Of a stretch of DNA of 64,000 bases, positions 22,436 to 32,193 are shown in pieces. Under the pieces are notes generated by a model, which was not told the DNA's origin, made no database searches, and saw only the letters and a list, made by a program, of their open reading frames with translations. Position numbers and translations under genes: made by a program. Location: NCBI GenBank assembly GCA_944472135.2, contig CALYDD020000242.1, forward strand, positions 31,771-95,770, written 5' to 3'. Source of the stretch: Trichobilharzia regenti. Lineage: Eukaryota; Platyhelminthes; Trematoda; Strigeidida; Schistosomatidae. Each line of letters begins with the position of its first letter. The first letter of the stretch is position 1.

Positions 22436-23340
22436 TTCACTTGTTTTCGATTTTCCTCTACAATTTACGTTGCTTTCCTGCGTTGCAGAGCCAGAATTCA
22501 TTTTCAACTGGAAGTCGTCATTCGTAAGAGTATTTATTCGATTTATGACTGAAGGTTCAGTCTGGATTCAACATAGAACTTGGCACCGAAGTGCAGCAGT
22601 TCGAGTTGCCACCTTCCAAATAGCACACAGAGGTAGACAAGAAGATGAGTGGAGAGAATCATTAGAGTTTGACAAGTATGAGAGTGAAACAGAATGGGTA
22701 ATGGTAGAAAGGAATATGAAAGATTACAGAGACTGAATACATCTGCGCCATTGACAACGATTTTGAGCCATGTCACCTATTGTCTCCAGCCATTGATTCC
22801 TAGAGTCCCGAGGGCCCCAACCCGGAAGTCTGCATCTCCCTACCTGACTCAGTTTAACTGTCAAGGATTTCATGGATTGATGCCATGTTTTTGTTTGGCC
22901 ACCACTGGCTCTTTTCCAACCTGAACCTATATCAGCTAACAATGCCCGTCGGGGGAGGCGGTGGTTAGGCATGCGCAGCACGTGACCTAGCCATCTTAGT
23001 CTATGTAACTTTATAACCTCGTCGATTGATTTTCCCTGTTTGCCCAACACTCTACGCCTAACGTCAACATTACTTATCTTGTGAAACCACCTAACGTGAG
23101 ACAGAGATCGCAGACATGAAGGTTCAGTAGATGCTGTATCAGCCCTTCTCAGCTCAGAACGGAGCAGGCGAAGACCACAGCTAGAAGGAATTTTCCTAGC
23201 CTTTTCTGAACTACACTGAAAATCACAGACTCCACTTCTTCCAACTTTGTTGGCCAAACCTTCGAGATTACTCACAGTCATATAAAGAGGTTCGCTTGTG
23301 GAAGGTTCCCGAAACACGAAAACCAGCCATTTGATGTTAG
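22436..23340 (-). pseudogene. SENP-like host exon split by an RTE insertion
   Basis: After removing the RTE piece at 22561-23116 and one copy of the target duplication, this is one open exon of about 340 bp. Its acceptor is TTTATTTCACAG (minus strand, just above 23340) and its donor AGTGAA/GTAAGT. It reads from NIKWLVFVFREPSTSEP through a Ser/Arg-rich middle to a stretch ending GKSKTSE. The incoming phase matches the donor at 24383 and the outgoing phase 0 matches the acceptor at 20926. IKWLVFVFRE resembles the strand-rich region preceding the peptidase domain of SENP6/7 proteins, but that is inference. The insertion brings in stop codons after the RTE C-terminal reading, so the exon cannot be read through. 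Confidence 0.65.
22561..23116 (-). mobile_element. 5'-truncated RTE insertion with 11-12 bp target duplication
   Basis: This 556-bp block is the 3' end of a minus-strand subfamily B element, matching 3908-4463 with a few changes. It is flanked by direct repeats TGAAGGTTCAGT at 22550-22561 and 23117-23128. A 5'-truncated 3' fragment with a short target duplication is the expected product of target-primed reverse transcription. It encodes the last part of the RTE protein (the WLGHVLRMP and GWGPRD blocks), fused by chance to host exon sequence upstream. Confidence 0.9.
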
Positions 23341-24382
23341 CTGTGAAATGAATAAACAAATACACTTCGAATACCACTAATACTCGCACAAAACGACAAG
23401 AATGCTACTCAGGAACTTCTGTATGAAGCCTACCAGTTCTCCCCGATGAGGCTAAAGCCATCGGAACACAATATATCAGTGGAAGGCTCTTCAAATTTGC
23501 GTGCTTCGTGAAGCGTGACAACTTGGACAAATGCACCTTGGTGAAAAGTCTTATGTTGAAAAATCACCTTAGCCATGATTACTAATAAGAACGTATCAGC
23601 CTATTATGTGTGAGGAGAGGGGGTGGCAATACTTCCCAGTTAACCGAGATGAGGTGGATGAACCGCGATTCAAAGCCATAACCCACTAATTGGAACTCAG
23701 GTATTTAATAATAAGAATAACAATAATCCAATTTATTCCAAAAAACAACACTTATAATACAAAATGGAATTCTCAGCATTTGTCACAATATAGCATCTGA
23801 TTTACTCGAAATATAAATAAATCTTACTACATAAATTTGTCCACATTTACAGCATAAAGTCAAAAATATTCGAAGTACAAATTGAGAATAATAGTAAATA
23901 CAACAACAATAACAGGCGGTTTGTTTCAAACACTACCATCGATTCAGTCTGCACATTTTAGCATTCTATAAATTATTGAATCTAACGTTATGTTCAAATA
24001 GCATGGTGGGGGAGAGATAAAATTATGTTGGACCGCGTAAGGGCGGTAAACACAGTAAAGCGGTGGTGGCAAAAAAATATATAGAGGTTGCATGGCAGGA
24101 AGCGACTTCACGACAACTCAGTTGTTTCGATACTTCCTAATAATAATAAGACAACTAAGCAACATGTCAACGTCGGTGAAGTGACTTACTACACAAGATT
24201 ATCAAGCTATTACCAGCCCAAATTACCACAGCTGATGACAAGCACATAGCTTTCTGTCCCGTCACACTCGTCAATAACGGGAAATTGGATACATAGACAA
24301 GCATATGTATATTAAAAGTTAACAAAGATACGCATATACTACACCAAACATTCCTAAAGAAAATGACGTCTCGAAACCTTAC
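23341..24382. other. Host intron, 1.04 kb
   Basis: This lies between the donor CGTAAGG (minus strand, 24382-24377) and the acceptor TTTCACAG (23347-23341). It is AT-rich with CAA and AAT runs near 23720 and 23900, and I recognise no mobile-element coding sequence. Length and splice signals fit an ordinary intron. Confidence 0.55.
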
Positions 24383-24495
24383 GTAAAACTAAATCTCCGA
24401 GCTGTAGGCAGTCTGAGAGCTGTGATCTGTATGAGTCGTATGGCTTTAGAAATAGCACTTGAAGAGTTTCACAGAATACAAGCATTTCGATGTCG

Positions 24496-25434
24496 ATGGA
24501 CTGCAAGCGTCCTCCACCACAGAAGAATACCGACTATTGCTCAGATAGCGATGACGTGACTAGCGTCATTGACAAAACAGCACATGTCCCAGATGCGACC
24601 TTGCCAATAAGTGAGTGCTCTACAGCACAGAAGAACACCCACCATATTACAGACACCCAGGTCGCCCCCACGATACTGGATGAGCCCTCCAGTGACGGTA
24701 ATGGAAAGACTGCCGTGAAGAAGAGGCGTACTAGGGGTCGAAAACCTGCAGCCCCAGTCGCCCAGGGACTGGCGGAACAAGCCTCATCCACACCGGTGAG
24801 CAGCAGACAGACGAACCCCACTAAGATTAGCGAGGAGGACGCCAATGAATGGCGCACCGTAGTCTCTCGCAAAAAGCGAGATAAGGATAACACTTCGGCC
24901 ACACCGCCCAAGAAGGATAGAAACACACTTACGCCTCAGGGCAAGAAAGTAACGGAAAGCAAACCCGATCTCTCTGATAGGTCTCTCATTCTCCACAAAG
25001 TGGAGGAGTCACTGGCTCTCGACCCTAAGACCAGATTCGAGCATGACCTTAACTTGGTCAAGCCCCTCTTAGACAAACTACTGCCACAAACAGTATCAGG
25101 CATTACTATACACAGCGTATACAGAATAGGTCTAAAGCCTGACCCTACAGTAAGTGAACCTGTACGTCTCCTCAAAGTCGTACTAAACTCTAAAGCGGAG
25201 AGGGACGCTATTCTAAGCAACTCTCATATTCTCAAAGGATCAGGGATATATGTCCGCGCTGACTTAAGCCTGGCAGATCGTGTCAAAAGACAGGCTGCGG
25301 CACTAGAATTAAGTGAGCGACGCCGGAACGGTGAAAAGAACCTTAAGATTAAGGGTTTTCGGGTTGTCCGAGTTCGCAGTTTAATGATCCCGAAACCTCT
25401 GTGGGTGGGCCGGGGAAGCACCAATCTGAATTAA
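24496..25434 (+). CDS. CR1 ORF1 protein (nucleic-acid-binding, RRM-like region)
   Basis: This ORF1 of about 312 residues starts at the element's own ATG; the upstream in-frame ATG at 24490 belongs to host DNA. The N-terminal half is basic and Ser/Thr/Pro-rich, with a KKRRTRGRKP block that could bind nucleic acid or act as a nuclear signal. The C-terminal half has the pattern VYRIGLKP...VRLLKVVLNS...RVKRQAAALE seen in RRM-like domains of CR1/Jockey ORF1 proteins. Such proteins coat the element RNA in a ribonucleoprotein. No PHD finger is seen, unlike the element at 29.2-33.8 kb. The 3' end overlaps the ORF2 frame. Confidence 0.8.
   Translation: MDCKRPPPQKNTDYCSDSDDVTSVIDKTAHVPDATLPISECSTAQKNTHHITDTQVAPTILDEPSSDGNGKTAVKKRRTRGRKPAAPVAQGLAEQASSTPVSSRQTNPTKISEEDANEWRTVVSRKKRDKDNTSATPPKKDRNTLTPQGKKVTESKPDLSDRSLILHKVEESLALDPKTRFEHDLNLVKPLLDKLLPQTVSGITIHSVYRIGLKPDPTVSEPVRLLKVVLNSKAERDAILSNSHILKGSGIYVRADLSLADRVKRQAAALELSERRRNGEKNLKIKGFRVVRVRSLMIPKPLWVGRGSTNLN
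25353..25395 (+). promoter_or_regulatory. Candidate -1 ribosomal frameshift site
   Basis: The heptamer GGGTTTT at 25353-25359 fits X XXY YYZ in the ORF1 frame (G GGT TTT). It sits at the first point where the -1 frame (ORF2) is open, one codon after its upstream stop. TTTCGGG (25357-25363) can pair with CCCGAAA (25389-25395), so a 7-bp stem overlaps the site. The stem is closer to the heptamer than in classic examples, so support is moderate. Confidence 0.45.
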
Positions 25435-28208
25435 CAGTCTGCTACACAAACGCCCGCAGCCTGTTAAATAAAAGGACTGAGCTGGCAAACATGATAGAAA
25501 CCGGAAACCCGGATGTAATTATTATCACAGAGACATGGCTCACACCCGATGTCACTGACAACGAAGTTAACCTGCCAAACTTCGAAGTGCACAGGGTAGA
25601 CCGACTAAACCGCAAAGGAGGGGGCGTAGTCATCTACCTCAAGAAAGGCTTAACCGTGCGTAGTATCGAAGCACTCGCCCACGAAAGTGAGTCGTGCGAA
25701 CTTCTACGCTGCAGACTTAAATGCATAGGCCAAGACATTGACCTCATTGCTGTGTACCGCAGTCCTGACTGCAGTGCAGACGACTTCCTAATAGAGAAGC
25801 TAGGCTCCTGGACTTCAAAATGTCGAAGTCTCGTAGTCGGTGACTTCAACGCCCCAACAGTTGACTGGTCGAGCCTAACAACTCCATCTTCAGTCAACTC
25901 CTTTGACCATAAACTGCTAGAATCTAGTATATCGCTAGCCCTAGTCCAACATATCATTAAGCCCACGCGCTATGACTCACAGCACTCCTCATCAACTCTG
26001 GACCTAGTGTTCTCACACGGTGAGGATGTGGATCTCATACAACATCTTCCTCCGTTAGGAAGAAGTGACCATGCTGTGCTCACTTTCAAGTTCACAGCAA
26101 CGGCAGCAAGGGCCAAAACCCCAGCTCGACCAAACGTTTGGAAAGCTGACATAAATGCGATCGTCTCAGCAGCCAACTCAGTAAACTGGTACATCAATCC
26201 AGAGTCCCAAGTAGAAGCCGCATGGAACCAATTTAAGCAACTTTACGCCCAAGTAACTGTACCCTTCATCCCTTGGTCTGTTCCAAAGGGTCGGAAACAT
26301 TCCCCCCCTTGGATAAACCGGGAGATTCGTAAGTTACTCAGACGTAAACGCAAATGTTGGAACCTGTTTGCAACACTTGAGACTTCTGAGACCAGGGAAT
26401 TATATACTACTGCTAGAAATAAAGCTATCGCAGAAATCCGCCAATCAAGGATGAAGTTCGAGACACACCTGGCCCAAAATGCAAAGGCACAACCTAAGAA
26501 AATTTTCTCGTACTTGAATTTCAGGAATAAAACACCCAATGGTGTCCCAAACCTGATTATTGACAAAGATACAATCGAAGAAGATCAAGAAAAAGCAGAA
26601 GCAATGGCAAACTACTTCTCCCAAGTCTTCACTCAGGAGTCATCACTGCCTATAGGATCAGCTCTGGCTGCATCAGAAGAACATGGGATAGATTCCGTTG
26701 ACATCGACCAAGGCATCGTGCTCAACTTCTTAATGAAACTAGATGCAGGAAAATCAATGGGTCCTGACAGTCTTCATCCAAGGCTTCTCAAGGAGCTATC
26801 AGCCCACATAGCCGGCCCCTTGACCACGATCTTCAAGCTATCTCTCCAAAATGGAGTGTTGCCACGTGATTGGAAAGACGCCATAGTAACTCCCATACAC
26901 AAAGGAGGATCAAGACAAAGCCCTTCAAATTACAGGCCTATCAGTCTCACCAGCACTTTAATCAAGACACTGGAAAGAATTATCAAGAAAAGCATCATGG
27001 CTTATCTGGAAAATAGCAGCTTGTTATCTGGAGCACAGCATGGCTTCCGGAGGAACCTCTCATGCCTGTCAAATCTCCTGACTGCAAGAGAAAGCTGGGT
27101 TAAATCAAAGGATGACAGAAGACCCGTTGACGTCGTCTTCATAGACTTCAGTAAAGCCTTTGATAAAGTACCTCACAAAAGACTACTCATGAAATTGGAA
27201 AGTCTTGGTATCAAAGGCAGACTACTAGACTGGCTCAGGGAATTCCTCATAGATAGGAGGCAGAGGGTTAGGATCAACTCAAAACTCTCCTCCTGGACAG
27301 CAGTAAGTAGCGGAGTGCCACAAGGCACGGTTCTCGGTCCTCTCCTTTTTATTCTGTATATCAATGAGTTACCTCTGCTGACCGACTCCCCTATGGTCCT
27401 ATACGCAGATGACTTAAAAATTTGGAGGGAGCTGAAGGGCAACAGTGATACGTCCACCTTGCAAGACGACCTCAACAAACTGTCGGAGTGGTCTGTTGAA
27501 TGGATGCTCCCGATCAACGTGGCAAAATGTGCAACCATGCGCATTGGACAAGCAAGCACGAGCTCCTACGAACTAGAGGGAATAACACTTCCATCAGTTC
27601 AGACTCACTTGGACTTAGGTGTCATAGTTAGCCACGACTTAAAAACTACAGCACACTGTCGCGCGGTGGCTGCACGTAGTTTCAGGTCCTTATGGGCGAT
27701 TCGCAGAGCCTTTACAAGAATTACCAGAGATATGTTCACCTCCTTATACACATCTCTGGTTAGGTCAAGACTGGAAAACTGCATCCAGGCCGCCAGTCCG
27801 TGTCTAAAAGGGGATTCACACATTCTAGAAAGTGTTCAAAGGAAGGCAACACGTATGGTTCACGGCATAGCTAACTTATCATATGAGGAAAGACTAGATA
27901 GTTTAAATCTCTTCTCACTGTCATACCGTAGGCAGAGAGGAGATTTAATCACAATGTTTAAAATTTTAAATAATGACTACGGACCTGACCTATTCTCTCT
28001 TTTCCTTCCCACCAGGTCGGAACACCTTAGAGGACATAGCAGGAGAGTTCAAAAGCCAAGGAGAAATCATATTGCTGTTGAGTACTGGTTCTCACATCGA
28101 GTCATAAACTCTTGGAACCGACTCCCAGAAGAAGTGGTGTCTGCAACCTCAATTGATTCGTTCAAGAAGGGTTTGGACAACCACAGAAATCTACTAGAAA
28201 AGGATTAA
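25353..28208 (+). CDS. CR1 ORF2 endonuclease-reverse transcriptase (intact)
   Basis: This frame is open from 25353, immediately after a stop at 25350-25352, to 28208. The endonuclease domain starts at once (CYTNARSLLNK), before the first ATG at 25491, so ORF2 probably lacks a normal start and may be reached by a -1 shift from ORF1. Motifs in order: ITETWL, VVGDFNAP (codon at 25839), RSDHAV (26064), reverse transcriptase FIDFSKAFDKV (27138), SGVPQGTVLGPLL and YADD (27402). The C-terminal block ends WNRLPEEVVSATSIDSFKKG, a common CR1 ending. No stop or frameshift interrupts it. The protein would nick DNA and reverse-transcribe the element RNA at the nick. It is the best-preserved CR1 in the window. 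Confidence 0.88.
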   Translation, partial: GFSGCPSSQFNDPETSVGGPGKHQSELTVCYTNARSLLNKRTELANMIETGNPDVIIITETWLTPDVTDNEVNLPNFEVHRVDRLNRKGGGVVIYLKKGLTVRSIEALAHESESCELLRCRLKCIGQDIDLIAVYRSPDCSADDFLIEKLGSWTSKCRSLVVGDFNAPTVDWSSLTTPSSVNSFDHKLLESSISLALVQHIIKPTRYDSQHSSSTLDLVFSHGEDVDLIQHLPPLGRSDHAVLTFKFTATAARAKTPARPNVWKADINAIVSAANSVNWYINPESQVEAAWNQFKQLYAQVTVPFIPWSVPKGRKHSPPWINREIRKLLRRKRKCWNLFATLETSETRELYTTARNKAIAEIRQSRMKFETHLAQNAKAQPKKIFSYLNFRNKTPNGVPNLIIDKDTIEEDQEKAEAMANYFSQVFTQESSLPIGSALAASEEHGIDSVDIDQGIVLNFLMKLDAGKSMGPDSLHPRLLKELSAHIAGPLTTIFKLSLQNGVLPRDWKDAIVTPIHKGGSRQSPSNYRPISLTSTLIKTLERIIKKSIMAYLENSSLLSGAQHGFRRNLSCLSNLLTARESWVKSKDDRRPVDVVFIDFSKAFDKVPHKRLLMKLESLGIKGRLLDWLREFLIDRRQRVRINSKLSSWTAVSSGVPQGTVLGPLLFILYINELPLLTDSPMVLYADDLKIWRELKGNSDTSTLQDDLNKLSEWSVEWMLPINVAKCATMRIGQASTSSYELEGITLPSVQTHLDLGVIVSHDLKTTAHCRAVAARSFRSLWAIRRAFTRITRDMFTSLYTSLVRSRLENCIQAASPCLKGDSHILESVQRKATRMVHGIANLSYEERLDSLNLFSLSYRRQRGDLITMFKILNNDYGPDLFSLFLPTRSEHLRGHSRRVQKPRRNHIAVEYWFSHRVINSWNRLPEEVVSATSIDSFKKGLDNHRNLLEKD

Positions 28209-28284
28209 CATAGGCTGCAAGCCTTCTATCCTCAAACAATAAATCTGAATCTGTTGGCGTGAATACTGAGGCTAGTCCACGCAC

Positions 28285-28317
28285 CTAAATAATTAGTGAT
28301 AAACAATTACAACATAC
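28285..28317 (-). other. 33-nt micro-intron in host gene
   Basis: On the minus strand this stretch starts GTATGTTG and ends AATTATTTAG. Removing it joins GTTGAAG to GTGCGTGG and keeps the frame from RVKVEG into AWTSLSIHAND. Introns of about 30-40 nt are known from schistosome genes. The same intron is present in the duplicate at 36150-36182. Confidence 0.75.
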
Positions 28318-28566
28318 CTTCAACTTTAACTCTGCACAAGATTGAAGAGGAGGTAATGCAACAGTCCTCTGAACGGCCATCGTAAATTCCCGACCTTCCA
28401 ATGCTGAAAATATTAGGCGGAACAAGGTGACTGTCGCCAGTAGTTCTTGTTCTTTTCGCAGATAGCGTATCGTTGGCAGTTACACTTAAAGCCTCCCCTT
28501 TACTTATCGATGTCAGTGCCGTGTTGGGAAGACTAAAGGGTTTCTTACACATGATACATTTGTGGT
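28318..28566 (-). CDS. Cys-motif exon of the SENP-like host gene
   Basis: This 249-bp exon has acceptor TTTGTCTCTCTCACAG and donor GAAG/GTATGT on the minus strand. It encodes HKCIMCKKPFSLPNTAL, a Ser/Thr-rich middle, and the end ITSSSILCRVKVEG. The CxxC near its start may pair with the CYFC of the upstream exon at 33944-34078 in a zinc site. The incoming phase 1 fits that exon, and the outgoing phase 1 fits the next exon across the micro-intron. Its duplicate is 36183-36431. The frame also stays open upstream of the acceptor (CTQLNCQGFVSLTD), so the exon could be longer than called. Confidence 0.65.
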
Positions 28567-29159
28567 CTGTGAGAGAGACAAAGCCTTGACAATTTAGTTG
28601 AGTACACTTCCCAAAAACCCTATTTGATCTATTATTCAGGCATCTATGTCAGTAAGGGGCTCGTTACAATGTACGCAATCATACCGAGACTTCTTCCTAT
28701 TACGCTCCTGAACCTTCCGAAACACTGTAACTGCAAAGCCAAACGAACGCACCTTCCTGTTCAAACCAAATCACCCTCTTAACGATCCAATATTCAATAT
28801 CGTTTTTACGAGCTAGTATAAACCAATTTGATTTCTTTGTGGTCGCTTCTTGATTGTAAGGTATAGGTTCCTGATCTTCGGTAAACTTCTGCGTAGCTTG
28901 TCCCGCCACTCGACTGTCGTAGCTTTGGTTGACTCCAAAGGGAGTAGTGCTGGGATTAATTATATGTGGTTTGTAGTATGAGGTATGTTAAGACTGTTAC
29001 TACTGTGATTGGAGTTGATCCTTTCGCCAGTTAGTCCTTCGGTATTGTCGACAAGAGAAAAGAGATAGTAATAATAATAATAATGTAATAATAATAGATA
29101 TAATTAGTGAAGCTATTCAGACTAAGAGACAGAAACGAAAATAGGAAACGTAACAACAG
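28567..29159. other. Intron-like DNA with two dispersed repeats
   Basis: 28668-28735 resembles 37414-37475 (ATACCGAGACTTCTTCCTAT core), and 28788-28870 resembles 34757-34838 (ACCAATTTGATTTCTTTGTG core). Both look like fragments of short interspersed repeats. AAT-rich runs at 29071-29090 precede the tail of the CR1 copy to the right. Confidence 0.55.
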
Positions 29160-29314
29160 TCAGCTCATTAAGTTTGAAGAATAATATTATATCGGTAATA
29201 GTAATAATAATAATAATTATAATATTAATAAGTTGTCAGGAGAGTAAGACGGGAGAGAATGTAAAGAAGTAAAACGACGAGTTTAATTATCTACCCTGAT
29301 TGGTATATGCGATT

Positions 29315-31453
29315 TTAAGGAGATAGGCCATTTGGATGCAGTCCTTGTATCGCTGCATGGTTGTCCAGCCTTCGCTTAAAGGCGTCCAAAGACGGTGCCA
29401 TAGCTACATCTGCCGGTAAGGAATTCCAGGGACGACAAACCCGCAGTGAAAAGAAGTGGGAGCGCACCCGGGTCCTTGCCCTCTGGTGAGCTATCCTTCT
29501 GGGATTTCCACGTGGAAGCCTATACCTACTCAATGGCAGAACACCTTTGTTTGGGTGATTCTGGTCATTTGTTATTTTGTAGGCAGTAATCAAATCCCCC
29601 CTAAGCCGACGGTAACTAAGTGTGAACAGGCCTAATTTCTTCAGCCTTTCATCATATGGTTTGTTTCGGAGACCAACCACTCCTTTTGTTGCCCGTCGTT
29701 GGACTCTTTCCAAGAGGTTGGCATCTCTTCTCAGCATTGGGGGTGCAATAATATTATGCACCTCAAGGTGTGGCCTGACGTATGTTTTGTACAACATTAG
29801 AAAGAGCTCAGGAGTGAGTGCACCTAACTGTCTATGCGTAAAGTGTATGACCGCATATGCCCTCGCTACATCCCCTGTGTAATTTACGCTTGTGTCCATT
29901 TTTTCCGTTAGAACTAGACCTAAGTCGCGTTCCGACGTTGTGCAGGACAAGCTTTCATTGCACAGGGTGTAACTTGCATTCTGCAGTCTACAGGTGCGCA
30001 ACTTCACTACTTTGCACTTTTTCAAGTTGAAAGTCATGCCACTGGCCACCGCCCAGTCTTCCAGAAGGTTTAGGTCTTCCTGTAGCCTATCTGAGTCCTC
30101 CGGACACTTTATCGCCCTCCATATTTTTACGTCGTCAGCGTACAGGAGAGTCGGGCAGCTCAGACGGCGTGGTAGATCATTGATGAAAATCAAAAACATC
30201 AGTGGTCCTAGGATAGAACCCTGCGACACTCCTGATGACGATCTGTGCCAAGATGATCGGACTCGGTTAACCTTAGTGCAAAATTGCCTGTCGGCTAGGT
30301 AGTCCTTCAACCATGACAGAAGTGGCTCACCTATGCCTGCCTGGCTTATTTTATGTAGGAGAAGGTCATGGTGAACAGTGTCAAATGCCTTCTCAAAGTC
30401 TAGGAAGACCACATGGACTGGTACGTTCAAGTCCCAGCATGATGTCCAGTCGTCCCAAGCTGACAGTAGGTTAGTGACGCAGGATCTGCCTTTTCTGAAA
30501 CCATGTTGGGCTTCATGTAGTATATTAGTCCTATCGAAATATTCCCTGATGTGGTCGTCAATAATACTTTCCAGTACTTTTGATACCACTGGGAGTAGAG
30601 CTACTGGTCTATAGCTAGTAGCGTTTTGCCTGTCCCCACCCTTGAAGATTGGAGAAAGGATGGCTCTTTTCCACTCCCTTGGCAGGGTCCCCGAATCCAT
30701 TGAGTGTTGGAACAAGTCGCACAGGGGTCTACAGAGAGCCTCGGCGCACTGTTTCAGAACAGATGGCCTGATGTCATCACAACCTGGGGACTTCCCAGGT
30801 ATGAGTCGCTGTAGCTTCCTTAGTACTATTGCGGGGTTTATTTGGGGAGTAGTCGCTAGGTCTTCCTCCTTTGAAATAGTGGTGCCACCATTTTGGTCCG
30901 TAACTGTAATATCCACATTGCTGTTTAGCTGTTTAGCGAAGGCTGAACTGAATGTTTCAGCCATCTCCAGACTAGTGAGATATTGACCGTTTGGGCCTAC
31001 TAAGGCGCATGCCCCTTGGTTTGTCGGTTTTCTTTCCGACATGAATCGGTACAAGTTTTTAGGGTTTGATAGGAGTTTTTTAGCAAGGTTAGCCTGGAAT
31101 GACCTTCTGTCCCTCCTGACTCTTGCATTACACCGGTTCCTGAGTTCGAGGTATGCATCATGGTCGGTCTGACTCTTAGATACACGCCACGTAAACCAAG
31201 CCTTCCGCTTTGCTTGCAGAATACGTTGCGTGCCTCTCTTCAACCATGACGTCTTTCTCTTGGGCTGTGTTGTGACTAAAGGGACGGTATCCGAGATTGC
31301 TATATGGATAATCTTTTTTACCACTTCCCAGTGTTCATCCACAGATAGGTCGTCCCATGCTAAGGGCCAGCCTCCGCATTTCAGCATAGTCAGCCTTGCT
31401 GTAGCACAGACATGGTCGCGTAACATCCCATTGCAAACGCTCACGGAGGACAA
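29315..31453 (-). pseudogene. CR1 C2 ORF2, reverse transcriptase part
   Basis: The reverse transcriptase part of C2 is open for 712 codons. It reads GKSPGCDDIRPSVLK, SPIFKGGDRQNATSYRPVAL, AQHGFRKGRSCVTNLL, FLDFEKAFDTVHH (motif A), SGVSQGSILGPLM (B) and LYADDVKIW (C; YADD codons at 30142-30131), and ends PWNSLPADVAMAPSLDAFK. The polymerase motifs are intact, but the upstream endonuclease is in other frames, so this is the surviving piece of a broken ORF2. It belongs to a different CR1 subfamily from C1. Confidence 0.85.
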
Positions 31454-32193
31454 GATCGAAACCTATGACTGCATGGTCACTGCTTCCCAGAGGAGTCATG
31501 ATCTGGACCTTTTCGACGAGTAGCTGGTCACTAGTTAGAATATAATCTAGTTTTGATGACTTTCCACTAGGGCCCCACCTAGTGTCGTCTCCAACATTCT
31601 CAGTCAGTCCCGTGTTTCGAATAGTTTGCAGTAGGTTTCGGCCAAATTTTCCCTTAGCACACCCGGAGCCGAGGTTCAGTGATGGAGCATTGAAATCTCC
31701 AGCTATGGTGATTTGGTCGTAGCCCAAATCTCGTATCCTGTGATAGTGCTGAGCAGTAGCTGATTGTGCTCTGCCCCACAGGTGGGAGATCGGTAGATGC
31801 CACCCAGTAAGTGCTTGGTGTGGCCTACGGTGAAATGACACCATATGGAGTCTGGGAGTTCGATAAGTGGTGGGTCCGTTGCGCGCACACATTTAAGTTG
31901 CCTATCAAAGTATATAGCAACTCCCCCTCCTTCCTTATTATCCCTGTCTCTTCTGACCAGTACCATATCACCTATACTGATTTCATTGTCGGCGATAGTG
32001 GGGTTTAGCCACGTTTCAGTAAGAATGATTATTTTCAGTTGAAGGTGTGCTTGGAGATTTCGGAGTTCACCTACTTTTCCTCTCAGCCCCCTCACATTGC
32101 TATATAGGCAACTGACAGTGAGTCTAACAACCTCAGAGTGTTGTGGGGTAGTTGACGTGAAACCGTCTGCTGGTGGGGGACTTGATGTTGGAA
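31454..32193 (-). pseudogene. CR1 C2 ORF2, endonuclease part (frameshifted)
   Basis: The endonuclease region begins CLYSNVRGLRGKVGEL, continues through ILTETWLNP and IYRSPTCGAEHNQ, then shifts frame near 31740. It resumes with ITIAGDFNAPSLN and KLDYILTSDQ and reaches SSDHAVIGFD before a second shift near 31400 into the reverse transcriptase frame. The GDFN and SDH catalytic motifs are recognisable. The part before 32095 has no ATG, and ORF2 appears to overlap or abut the end of ORF1 near 32194. Confidence 0.8.

Larger units (their letters stand above)
24496..28253 (+). mobile_element. CR1-like non-LTR retrotransposon C1, intact ORFs
   Basis: This element is inserted in a host exon; its boundaries are set by comparison with the empty site at 36118/36119. 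It begins at the ATG of ORF1 (ATGGACTGC), so it is probably slightly 5'-truncated. It ends with AATAAATCTGAATCTG, an ATCTG-type short repeat tail as seen in CR1-clade elements. No clear target-site duplication is visible. ORF1 and ORF2 are both open and overlapping. It resembles the CR1-like families described in schistosomes (SR1/Perere type), but I cannot assign it to one. Confidence 0.9.
24383..28284 (-). pseudogene. SENP-like host exon split by CR1 element
   Basis: The host parts 28284-28254 and 24495-24383 together form a 144-bp exon with acceptor AATTATTTAG and donor TTTTAC/GTAAGG on the minus strand. It encodes GAWTSLSIHANDIEMLVF continuing into CETLQVLFLKPYDS. The pattern IHANDIEMLV...VLFLKP resembles the region upstream of the catalytic domain in SENP6/7-type proteases. 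A 3,758-bp CR1 element sits between codons for the IHAND segment. The partial duplicate at 36041-36149 keeps this exon uninterrupted, which proves the insertion point. Phase in (1) and phase out (1) match both neighbours. Confidence 0.7.

Noticed and set aside
24231..24260. Hammerhead ribozyme core (CTGATGA) as in schistosome SM-alpha repeats
   Set aside because: CTGATGA occurs here and in RTE sequence, but no matching stem II plus GAAA and stem III could be found around it.
28640..28705. CxxC-containing frame (RYDCVHCNEPL) that could be another host exon
   Set aside because: It overlaps a dispersed repeat also present at 37414-37475 and runs into a stop without a usable donor.
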